Shown: positions 26,970-34,099 of the stretch, one piece after another
How positions within the stretch are numbered: position 1 is the stretch's first letter
How the letters are laid out: every line of letters begins with the position of its first letter
NCBI GenBank assembly: GCA_945873095.1
Contig: CAMCBU010000005.1
Location: forward strand, 1-64,000
DNA: 64,000 bases
From: Klebsiella pneumoniae
GTDB lineage: Bacteria; Pseudomonadota; Gammaproteobacteria; Steroidobacterales; Steroidobacteraceae
Reading direction: 5' to 3'
Made by a program: the position numbers and the translations under genes
Notes under the pieces: model-generated
What the model saw: the letters and a program-made list of their open reading frames with translations, nothing else
Told to the model about the DNA's origin: nothing
The model's database searches: none

Positions 26970-28279
26970 GCAGCAGGCGAGCGACGTGGCGGTTCCAAGA
27001 CGGCTTGCGGTGGGCGTTGGCCACCGGCGACTTTGGAAAAATCCGCAAGCGCCCACAGCGCGCTCACCACGCCATCTTCATGAAAACCATAACGCCAGTA
27101 AGCGCCGCAATAGAAGCTGCGCTGATGGCCGGACACCTCGGCACGGCGCGATTGCGCGCGTACGGCCTCCGGCGTGTACACGGGATGGTCGTAGCCATAG
27201 CGGCCGAGGATTTGCGCAGGATCGATATCCTCGCGGTTGAGCGACACGAGAAAGCGACTCGAGGACTCGATGCTCTGCAGCACGTTCATGTCGTAGGTGA
27301 GGCAGACCCGCTCGGTGTCGGGATGTCGCAAATGGTAGTTCCAAGCCGCGCGCGCCAGCGGTTTTCGCGGCAGCACGCGCGCATCGGTATGCAGGATCGC
27401 TTCGTTGGGCTGGTAGGGGAAAGCGCCGAGGATCTCGCGCTCGACATCGGTCGGTGCCTCAAGCATGGCGAGCGCCTGATCGCTGTGGCAAGCCATGAAC
27501 ACGTAATCGAAGCGATCGAGTTCGCCACCCGCATGGACAACATCGACACGGTCGACGTGCCGACGTATCTGTTTGACGGGCGTGCCGACGCGCTGCGTGA
27601 CACGCCCCTCGTGGCTGAAAATCTGCGTCATCTTTCGAACATATTCGCGTGAACCGCCGCGAACTGTGCGCCACACCGGCCGATCGTCGATGTTGAGAAA
27701 GCCGTGTCGATCAAAAAAATCAACAAAGAATCGCACAGGAAAGTTCAGCATACCGCTGCCCGTTGCTGACCAAATAGCACGGCCCATCGGCACGATGTAC
27801 TGCTCGATGAAAGCACGCGAGTATCGTTCGCGCTGCAGGTAGCGACCGAGAGTGTCGGAGTGGGTCGCATCGTGTAGCAAGGATCGACAGTCACGATTGA
27901 ACCGCAAGATATCAGCGATCATCTGCAGGAATCTCGGATTGACGAGATTTCTTCGTTGCGCGAACAGCGAGTTGACCGAGGTGCCGTTGTATTCGAGACC
28001 GCTGCGCTCGCAACGCAACGAGAAGCTCATGTTCGACCACTGCCATTCGACACCCAGTTCGGCCAGCAAGGCGATGAAGTTGGGGTAGGTCCAATCATTG
28101 AAGACGATGAAGCCGGTGTCGATGGCATACGAGCAACCGCCGATCTGCACATCTTTGGTCGCGGTGTGACCGCCGAGATAGTCGTTGGCCTCGTAGATCA
28201 CGACCTCGTGGTCGTGGCGCAGGTGCCAAGCGGTCGTGAGGCCGGCGATCCCGGAGCCGACGATGGCAATTCGGCTCAT
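26966..28279 (-). CDS. FAD-dependent amine-oxidase-like protein
   Basis: The 437-residue flavoprotein begins with a Rossmann dinucleotide motif (RIAIVGSGIAGLTTAWHL, then YEAND) and follows the NAD(P)/FAD-binding amine-oxidase family throughout. In this genomic setting it is thought to act on modified acyl chains rather than amines. GAGGAG lies 6 bases before ATG 28279. It is the second gene after the desaturase and is coupled to DUF1365. Confidence 0.9.
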   Translation of the reverse strand: MSRIAIVGSGIAGLTTAWHLRHDHEVVIYEANDYLGGHTATKDVQIGGCSYAIDTGFIVFNDWTYPNFIALLAELGVEWQWSNMSFSLRCERSGLEYNGTSVNSLFAQRRNLVNPRFLQMIADILRFNRDCRSLLHDATHSDTLGRYLQRERYSRAFIEQYIVPMGRAIWSATGSGMLNFPVRFFVDFFDRHGFLNIDDRPVWRTVRGGSREYVRKMTQIFSHEGRVTQRVGTPVKQIRRHVDRVDVVHAGGELDRFDYVFMACHSDQALAMLEAPTDVEREILGAFPYQPNEAILHTDARVLPRKPLARAAWNYHLRHPDTERVCLTYDMNVLQSIESSSRFLVSLNREDIDPAQILGRYGYDHPVYTPEAVRAQSRRAEVSGHQRSFYCGAYWRYGFHEDGVVSALWALADFSKVAGGQRPPQAVLEPPRRSPAA

Positions 28280-28289
28280 GGATTGCTCC

Positions 28290-29264
28290 TCAGCGGATAC
28301 GGCGCGGAGAGTGATCGCGTGCCGATGTGGGTATCGGTTTGAGATCCCAAATGACGCCAAGCCACGACAAGACTTTCAGCACGTAATACGTGATGTCGAT
28401 CTCCCACCAATAAAAGCCTTGGCGGGTCGAGCTCGGAAAATGGTGGTGATTGTTGTGCCAACCCTCGCCCAAGGTCACGAGTGCCAGCAGCCAGTTGTTG
28501 CGACTCGTGTCACCGGTGCGATATCGCTGTTTACCGAACACGTGCGAGAGCGAGTTGATCGTGTAGGTGCCGTGATAGCAGGCCACGGTCGAGATGAAAA
28601 AGCCCCAGATCAACATCTGCCCGCCGCTGGTGCCGAGCTCGGGCGCCAGTTGCTGCAGCAAGACGCCAAGCCCGAACATACCGGTTGCAAACAGCGTCGG
28701 CACGACGATGTCGAACCGATCGAGCCAGCAGAGTTCGGGAAATTGCAGCAGATCGCGCACTCGTCGCAGATCGGGCTGAAATCCGCGCGCGGTGAGGAAC
28801 CAGCCCATGTGAGAGCGCAGAAAGCCGTGTTGCGCGGGCGAGTGCACGTCCTCCGGTTTATCCGAATAAGCGTGGTGATGCCGATGGTGAGCCGCCCACC
28901 AGACTGGCCCGCGTTGCACCGCGGTTGCGCCGATCAAGCCGAAAATGAACTGTCCGGCGCGCGAGGTCTTGAACGAGCGATGTGAGAAGTAACGGTGATA
29001 GAAGCCGGTGATGGCAAACATACGGACCAAATACGCGGCGATGGCCATCGCCACCGCGATCGGGCTCCAGCCCACCCAGATCACACTGAGACAGGCCAGG
29101 TGCATGGCGATGAACGGGAGAATACGCGCCCACTCGATACGATCGGGGATCTCGGGCAGCGCAGAGCCGTCCGCCGGTGCAACCAATGGGCCGGTATCGA
29201 ACCAGTTGACGAAGGCGCGAACCCAGCGACGCCAGCGCGCCGGTGCAGGGGAGTCATCGATCAC
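28290..29264 (-). CDS. Membrane acyl-CoA/acyl-lipid desaturase
   Basis: This 324-residue integral membrane protein has the three His boxes of front-type delta-9 desaturases: HRYFSH at 90-95, HHRHHH at 126-131 and HNNHHH at 270-275 within GEGWHNNHHHFPSSTRQGFY. These bind the di-iron centre. It has about four to five hydrophobic segments. It introduces a double bond that CFA-type enzymes encoded downstream could then modify. It is the first gene of the eight-gene run and starts only about 26-36 bases after the htpX terminator. Confidence 0.93.
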   Translation of the reverse strand: MIDDSPAPARWRRWVRAFVNWFDTGPLVAPADGSALPEIPDRIEWARILPFIAMHLACLSVIWVGWSPIAVAMAIAAYLVRMFAITGFYHRYFSHRSFKTSRAGQFIFGLIGATAVQRGPVWWAAHHRHHHAYSDKPEDVHSPAQHGFLRSHMGWFLTARGFQPDLRRVRDLLQFPELCWLDRFDIVVPTLFATGMFGLGVLLQQLAPELGTSGGQMLIWGFFISTVACYHGTYTINSLSHVFGKQRYRTGDTSRNNWLLALVTLGEGWHNNHHHFPSSTRQGFYWWEIDITYYVLKVLSWLGVIWDLKPIPTSARDHSPRRIR

Positions 29265-29289
29265 GAATCAGTCCTCAAAACCTTCATCC

Positions 29290-29332
29290 CCAAAATAAAC
29301 GCGCCGCGCCGAGCTTGACCTCGACGCGGCGC
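29290..29332 (-). terminator. Rho-independent terminator of htpX
   Basis: Read on the minus strand, arms GCGCCGCG and CGCGGCGC (outer) plus CTCG/CGAG (inner) form a strong hairpin, followed by a T-rich tract (GTTTATTTTG). It lies 36 bases after the htpX stop and directly before the desaturase gene. Confidence 0.75.
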
Positions 29333-29368
29333 ATTCGTTGCAAGCCAAAGCCGCGCTATGGTCGTCCT

Positions 29369-30265
29369 TTAGACGAGACCGTTCATGCGACGCAACGCCT
29401 CGATGCGCTCATCGAGCGGCGGGTGGCTCATGAACAAGCGCTTCAGGCCGCTCGGGACGCCTGAGTTGATGCCGAAGGCGGCCATCTGCTCCGGGAGACC
29501 CTCGGGCTGCTGGCGCTCCTGAGCGCGCTTGAGCGCTTCGAGCGCGCCGATCATGGCAGCCGGACTTGCCAAGACGGCACCGGCTGCATCGGCACGGAAC
29601 TCACGCTTACGCGAGAACCACATCACGATCGTGCTCGCCAGAATACCGAGGAAAATCTCGGCCACGATCACCACCGCAAAATAAGCGAGGCCGCCGCCGT
29701 TTTCGTTCTTGAAGATCGCTTTGTCGACGAAGTTGCCGATCACGCGAGCGAGGAAGATGACGAACGTGTTCACGACGCCCTGGATCAGCGTGAGCGTGAC
29801 CATGTCGCCATTGGCAACGTGACCGATCTCGTGGCCGAGCACCGCCTCGACCTCTTCCTTACGCATGCTGCGCAGCAGACCGGTGCTGACGGCGACCAGC
29901 GCCTTGTTCTTGTTGGCGCCGGTGGCGAAGGCGTTCGGTTCCGGCGAATCGAAGATGCCGACCTCCGGCATACCGATACCCGCTTCCTGCGCCTGACGAC
30001 GCACCGTTTCTACGATCCATCGTTCTGAGTCGTTGCGCGGTTGCTCGATGAGCTGCACGCCCATCATGCGCTTGGCGCTCCACTTCGACATGGCAAGCGA
30101 GATGAAGGCGCCACCGAAACCGAACACGGCAGCGAACACGAGCAGGCCGTACAAGCTGCCCCCTTGGGCGGCGATGTACTGATCGATGCCGAGCACCTGC
30201 ATCACGACCGACAGCACGAGGACGACGGCGAGGTTGGTGGCAAGGAACAGCAGAATACGTTTCAT
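29369..30265 (-). CDS. htpX: Membrane zinc metalloprotease HtpX
   Basis: The 298-residue protein has two N-terminal transmembrane helices, the zinc-binding HEIGH motif ([13 protein letters not shown]), two further hydrophobic segments, and the downstream glutamate in [10 protein letters not shown]. HtpX degrades misfolded inner-membrane proteins together with FtsH. ATG 30265 agrees with other HtpX N-termini ([14 protein letters not shown]). A TTG three codons upstream is closer to the AGGAG and cannot be excluded. Confidence 0.95.
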   Translation of the reverse strand: MKRILLFLATNLAVVLVLSVVMQVLGIDQYIAAQGGSLYGLLVFAAVFGFGGAFISLAMSKWSAKRMMGVQLIEQPRNDSERWIVETVRRQAQEAGIGMPEVGIFDSPEPNAFATGANKNKALVAVSTGLLRSMRKEEVEAVLGHEIGHVANGDMVTLTLIQGVVNTFVIFLARVIGNFVDKAIFKNENGGGLAYFAVVIVAEIFLGILASTIVMWFSRKREFRADAAGAVLASPAAMIGALEALKRAQERQQPEGLPEQMAAFGINSGVPSGLKRLFMSHPPLDERIEALRRMNGLV

Positions 30266-30438
30266 ACGGGGCAAGCACTCCTGTGTCAGTGAGACCGACT
30301 TTTCCGGCCCTATTTTGGACTCATTCCAGCAACGGAGGTTCAGTCCGCCCTACAAATTTATCCGAGGTCGCGCCGCGACCGCCAGTCGAGTTACGAGAGC
30401 CATTTGGAAATGGGGATCAGCGCAGCGAATTCAAGGGC

Positions 30439-32397
30439 TTAGGGGCTACCTTTCCGCACGAATTCGGCTACCGCGGCGAGTTCCGCCTCGGGCAAATAAT
30501 CGAATCCCGGCATCACCCTTCCGGACATATTGTCCGCTTGCCCGGGTAGTCGTCCCACTTTGAGAAAGGCGATCAGAGCGGCGGTGTCGCTGCGACGAAC
30601 ATAATCGGAGCCTGCCAAGCGAACGCCGAGCTCGGCGATTCCCTGCAGATTGGCGCCGTGACAGGCGACGCAGTGCGAGGCGTAGAGGGCGGCGCCGTCC
30701 AGCGTAGCGCTCGGGGTTGGCGCTGCGACCTGCCGCGCGGTGTAGCCGAAGGCGCCCGGAGCGGCCACGGTGACCGGCTCGGCGGCGGCGCCCCCGAAGG
30801 AGAGCGGGATACCGCTTGCCGAGGCGATCACGATCACACCGCCTGCGACCCCCGCGACGATGCCGCCGCCCGCGAACGCGGCGGTGCGTCGGCCGAGTTG
30901 TGCTTTCGGCCAGCTGTTGATGATCGAGATGGCGAGTATGGCCACGGCAATCAGCACACCAACACGCATCGCAAACAGCAGAATCTCAGGCGACCAGATA
31001 CCGCCGCCTTCGAAGAGCGCCGCGAGACCCGCGGCTGTTGCGGCATCGAGGTGCGCCGTGCTCGCGGCCGTCCAGATCTCCTCGATGTTGTCTTGGATCG
31101 CCGTGACGAGGCTCGCGATCATCGCGAAACCGGCTGCGTAACCCGATTGGCGCAGCACACCGATCAAACCCGCAGCCGTGACCAGCGCCCGAGGCGGCAC
31201 GTTACCCATCATCAGGGCGTTGTTCGGGGCAAAGAAGAGCGCCGAGCCGATGCCGAGCAGCAGCATCGCCGGCATCAGTGCGAGTTGCCCGTCATCTGCC
31301 GAGATGGGTAGCAGCGCCACATAACCGAGCGCCGTCAGCACGGCGCCCGCCACCGCCAGCCGTCCAGCCCCGAATCGCGCGGCCAGTTTGCCCGCAGCGG
31401 GGCTGATCAGCGTTGTCGACACCGCGATCACCGCCAGCGTCATGCCGGTATCCCAAGCGCTGAATTCCATCGCGCTGATCAACACCAACGGCAAGACGAA
31501 CAGCTGCACCGGCAAGGCTGCGAAGTAGGCCGTGAAGGCGACACAGGCGCGGGTGAACTCGCGGCTCTCACGGAACAACGAGAGATCGATCAAGGGCAAT
31601 TTAGCCCGCCCCTCATGGCGAATGAACAGATAGAGCGCCGCGAAACCGCCAGCGGTGACCGCCCAGACGAGCAGGTCGCGATGATTATCCTCAACGGGTA
31701 ATCGGTTGAGGCCGAACAGCATGCCGAAGATCGCGAGCGTCAACAAAAAAGCGCCGGCAAGATCCCAATCGGGTTTCACCGCGCCGCGCGCACGATGTTT
31801 CGCATCGGTGATCAGAAAAGACCCGGCGATGGCGAGCAGCGCCAGCGGGATGCGCGTGCCGAAGAGCGCACGCCAGTCGTAGGCGTCGAGCAGCCAGCCG
31901 GCGAAGATCGGGCCGAGCACGAAGCCGACCGAGTTGCCCGCTTGCATGATGCCGAGCGCCTTGGTGCGCTCCGCGGGAGGATAGAGTTCCGCAGCCAAAG
32001 AAAAGGTGATGGGTAGAAACAACGCCATACCGGCGCCTTGCACGACGCGCAGGGCGATCAGTGTTTGGATGTCTGGCGCCCAAGTGCAGGCGATCATCGC
32101 CATCGAATAAATGAATACGCCCAATTGAAAGACGCGATCCGAGCCGAGGAAGGCGGATAGCCGCGACGAGAGCAGCATCAAGCCCGTGGCGGAGATCAGA
32201 TAGCCGAGTGCCACCCACACGACGACGCTCGTGCTGGTGTCCAGTTTGTCGATGATGTCTGGAAAGGCGATCGGGACGAAGCTCGAATCCAGGCTCGCGA
32301 GGACGGTCGCGAGCAACAGCGCGGAGAGCACGAGCCGTCGCCGCCCGAGACTCATGGGCGGCGCGGCGGGGGCTGCGGAGGGTGTCTCGGCCGACAT
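30439..32397 (-). CDS. Fusion of DHA2-type MFS transporter and c-type cytochrome
   Basis: This 652-residue protein is a 14-helix drug:H+ antiporter-2 type MFS carrier (about residues 20-480), followed by an additional hydrophobic helix (around AAFAGGGIVAGVAGGVIVIA) and a C-terminal cytochrome c domain with CVACH at 576-580 and a likely axial Met629 in GRVMPGFDY. The additional helix would carry the chain across the membrane so that the heme domain lies in the periplasm. It starts 7 bases after the Fe-S subunit stop, so it belongs to the molybdoenzyme operon and may replace the missing heme subunit or carry the substrate. No exact precedent is known to me. Confidence 0.92.
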   Translation of the reverse strand: MSAETPSAAPAAPPMSLGRRRLVLSALLLATVLASLDSSFVPIAFPDIIDKLDTSTSVVVWVALGYLISATGLMLLSSRLSAFLGSDRVFQLGVFIYSMAMIACTWAPDIQTLIALRVVQGAGMALFLPITFSLAAELYPPAERTKALGIMQAGNSVGFVLGPIFAGWLLDAYDWRALFGTRIPLALLAIAGSFLITDAKHRARGAVKPDWDLAGAFLLTLAIFGMLFGLNRLPVEDNHRDLLVWAVTAGGFAALYLFIRHEGRAKLPLIDLSLFRESREFTRACVAFTAYFAALPVQLFVLPLVLISAMEFSAWDTGMTLAVIAVSTTLISPAAGKLAARFGAGRLAVAGAVLTALGYVALLPISADDGQLALMPAMLLLGIGSALFFAPNNALMMGNVPPRALVTAAGLIGVLRQSGYAAGFAMIASLVTAIQDNIEEIWTAASTAHLDAATAAGLAALFEGGGIWSPEILLFAMRVGVLIAVAILAISIINSWPKAQLGRRTAAFAGGGIVAGVAGGVIVIASASGIPLSFGGAAAEPVTVAAPGAFGYTARQVAAPTPSATLDGAALYASHCVACHGANLQGIAELGVRLAGSDYVRRSDTAALIAFLKVGRLPGQADNMSGRVMPGFDYLPEAELAAVAEFVRKGSP

Positions 32398-32404
32398 GCA
32401 ATCC

Positions 32405-33400
32405 TCAGGCGTACTTCACGATCGGGATGCCGAAGAGTTGTTTCCAATCTGCGGCGATCAGCAGATCCATCAACTCGGACTTCTTGCCCTCTTTGCGGCG
32501 CTCCATTTCATTGAGGAGAGTGATCAAGGCCTCATCGACTTTGTCGCCGAACAGATAGCGCAAATAAGACATCGGAATGCGGGGATTCTCCGCAAAGTCA
32601 CCGTTCGCGTCGAACGAGGCGGCGAGCATCGGCGGGACGTAGAACACGTTCGGCTCGGTACCGTATTCCGGATGTAACGGGAGAGCCACTTTCCATTGGT
32701 AGACGAGCTTGTGGATGGGGCCGTTCTCGTCGTCGAGAAAGCCGACGAAGCGCAATCGTCCCGGGCATTGCCGGGCACACGCGGGCGCGACGCCCTGCTC
32801 GATGCGCGGGAAGCAGAAAATGCATTTGGTCGATTTCTTGGTGACGAAGTTGAAGTAGACCTTCTTGTACGGGCAGGCCTGATTGCACTTGCGAAAGCCT
32901 TGGCATTTGTCTTCATCGAGAACGACGATGCCATCTTCTTCGCGCTTGTAGATCGCTTGGGTGGGGCAGGCCTTGAGACAAGCCGGATTGGTGCAGTGGT
33001 TGCAAAGGCGCGGCAGGTAGAAGTGGTAGTTGTTGGGGTAGGTTCCCGAGCTCGTATCTTCGTCCCAGTTGGCGCCATAACCCATCTCGCCTTTTTGCTG
33101 CAGGCGATCGGACTTGCCTTCGAAATACACCTCATCGAAGTTCAGTGGCTTCTCACCGCCGTAATCTTTTGCATCGATCAAAGGCGGCATCTGCAGTTGC
33201 CCGTTGCGGAATCCGCCGTTCACCTGTTCCCAATTTTTGGGATAGCCAGGACCGGGTTTGGTTTCGACGTTGTTGAAGAGGATATTCTCCATCCCTTCGC
33301 CGCTGGTCCACAGCGTCTTGCATGCCACGGTACAGCTTTGGCAGCCGATGCACTTGTTCAGATCCATTACCATCGATATCTGGCGGCCCATCGCGTTCAA
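32405..33400 (-). CDS. Fe-S (beta) subunit of type II DMSO-reductase-family enzyme
   Basis: The 331-residue electron-transfer subunit has four Cys groups: Cys17, 20, 23 and 27 (CIGCQSCTVAC), CNHCTNPACLKAC, CQGFRKCNQACPYKK, where one cysteine is replaced by Phe as in NarH-type [3Fe-4S] sites, and CIFCFPRIEQGVAPACARQC. It fits the beta subunits of ethylbenzene, DMS and steroid C25 dehydrogenases and chlorate/selenate reductases. It has no signal peptide and should be exported bound to the alpha subunit. It overlaps the chaperone gene by 4 bases. Confidence 0.94.
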   Translation of the reverse strand: MNAMGRQISMVMDLNKCIGCQSCTVACKTLWTSGEGMENILFNNVETKPGPGYPKNWEQVNGGFRNGQLQMPPLIDAKDYGGEKPLNFDEVYFEGKSDRLQQKGEMGYGANWDEDTSSGTYPNNYHFYLPRLCNHCTNPACLKACPTQAIYKREEDGIVVLDEDKCQGFRKCNQACPYKKVYFNFVTKKSTKCIFCFPRIEQGVAPACARQCPGRLRFVGFLDDENGPIHKLVYQWKVALPLHPEYGTEPNVFYVPPMLAASFDANGDFAENPRIPMSYLRYLFGDKVDEALITLLNEMERRKEGKKSELMDLLIAADWKQLFGIPIVKYA

Positions 33401-34092
33401 TCCCCCAAGCTCTGCAGTTCGACTACAATGAAATCTTTGGTTGCCTGCAAGCTCGCTTGCAGCAACGGATGCGCGTCGCTTCGAGCCGCGACGCTATCGG
33501 CAAGCTCGCCCACCCACGAGGCGAGGTGTCGCTGGCAGAAATCCCGTTGAGCCGCGCGCAGGCCGGCGACCAACGCGGCATCCAAGCTCTGCGACTCGTG
33601 CCAACTCAAGAAGTGCATGAATTCGAGCAGCACGGAGAGATGATCGGGGCGCCAGGCGTACTCGTCGCCCAAGCGATATCCGAAGTGCTCGTAAAACCGC
33701 GCTACTTCCTCTTTGGCCGCTGCATTGGCGTTTGGCGCGAGTTCTTCGCGGATGGCGAGCGGTGGGCCGCGATCACCGACCTCGAACAGGGCTCCGTAGC
33801 TCGCGCCAACCCGAGCCGCGACATCTTCGGCGCTGTGCTCGAGATCCGCCGCTTGAGAGAGGGCGAAGAGTTCGGCGATTCGGCTGCCTTCGCTCGCGAG
33901 CGCCTCATCGGCGATCAAAAGGCGCTCGATGATCGACACGTGATCGAGCCACGCTCTGGCGATGGCTTGCTCGGGTGAGGCGAGTAGGCGCGAGAGCCCC
34001 GCATACAACTGCGCGCGCGCCAGGGCGATGAGCTTGGCGTCGCTCTCGGATGAAGCTTCGCGTGAGGCGTCGGTGTTGAGTGCGGCGTTCAT
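33397..34092 (-). CDS. TorD/NarJ-like molybdoenzyme maturation chaperone
   Basis: The 231-residue all-helical protein has the chaperone core FYEHFGYRLGDEYAWRPDHL followed by LEFMHFLSWHE, as in DdhD/EbdD/TorD relatives. It should hold the catalytic subunit until the molybdenum cofactor and Fe-S cluster are inserted and before Tat export. It lies between the alpha and beta genes (alpha, chaperone, beta), unlike the alpha-beta-gamma-delta order of characterised type II operons. Confidence 0.9.
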   Translation of the reverse strand: MNAALNTDASREASSESDAKLIALARAQLYAGLSRLLASPEQAIARAWLDHVSIIERLLIADEALASEGSRIAELFALSQAADLEHSAEDVAARVGASYGALFEVGDRGPPLAIREELAPNANAAAKEEVARFYEHFGYRLGDEYAWRPDHLSVLLEFMHFLSWHESQSLDAALVAGLRAAQRDFCQRHLASWVGELADSVAARSDAHPLLQASLQATKDFIVVELQSLGD

Positions 34093-34099
34093 CGCTGGC

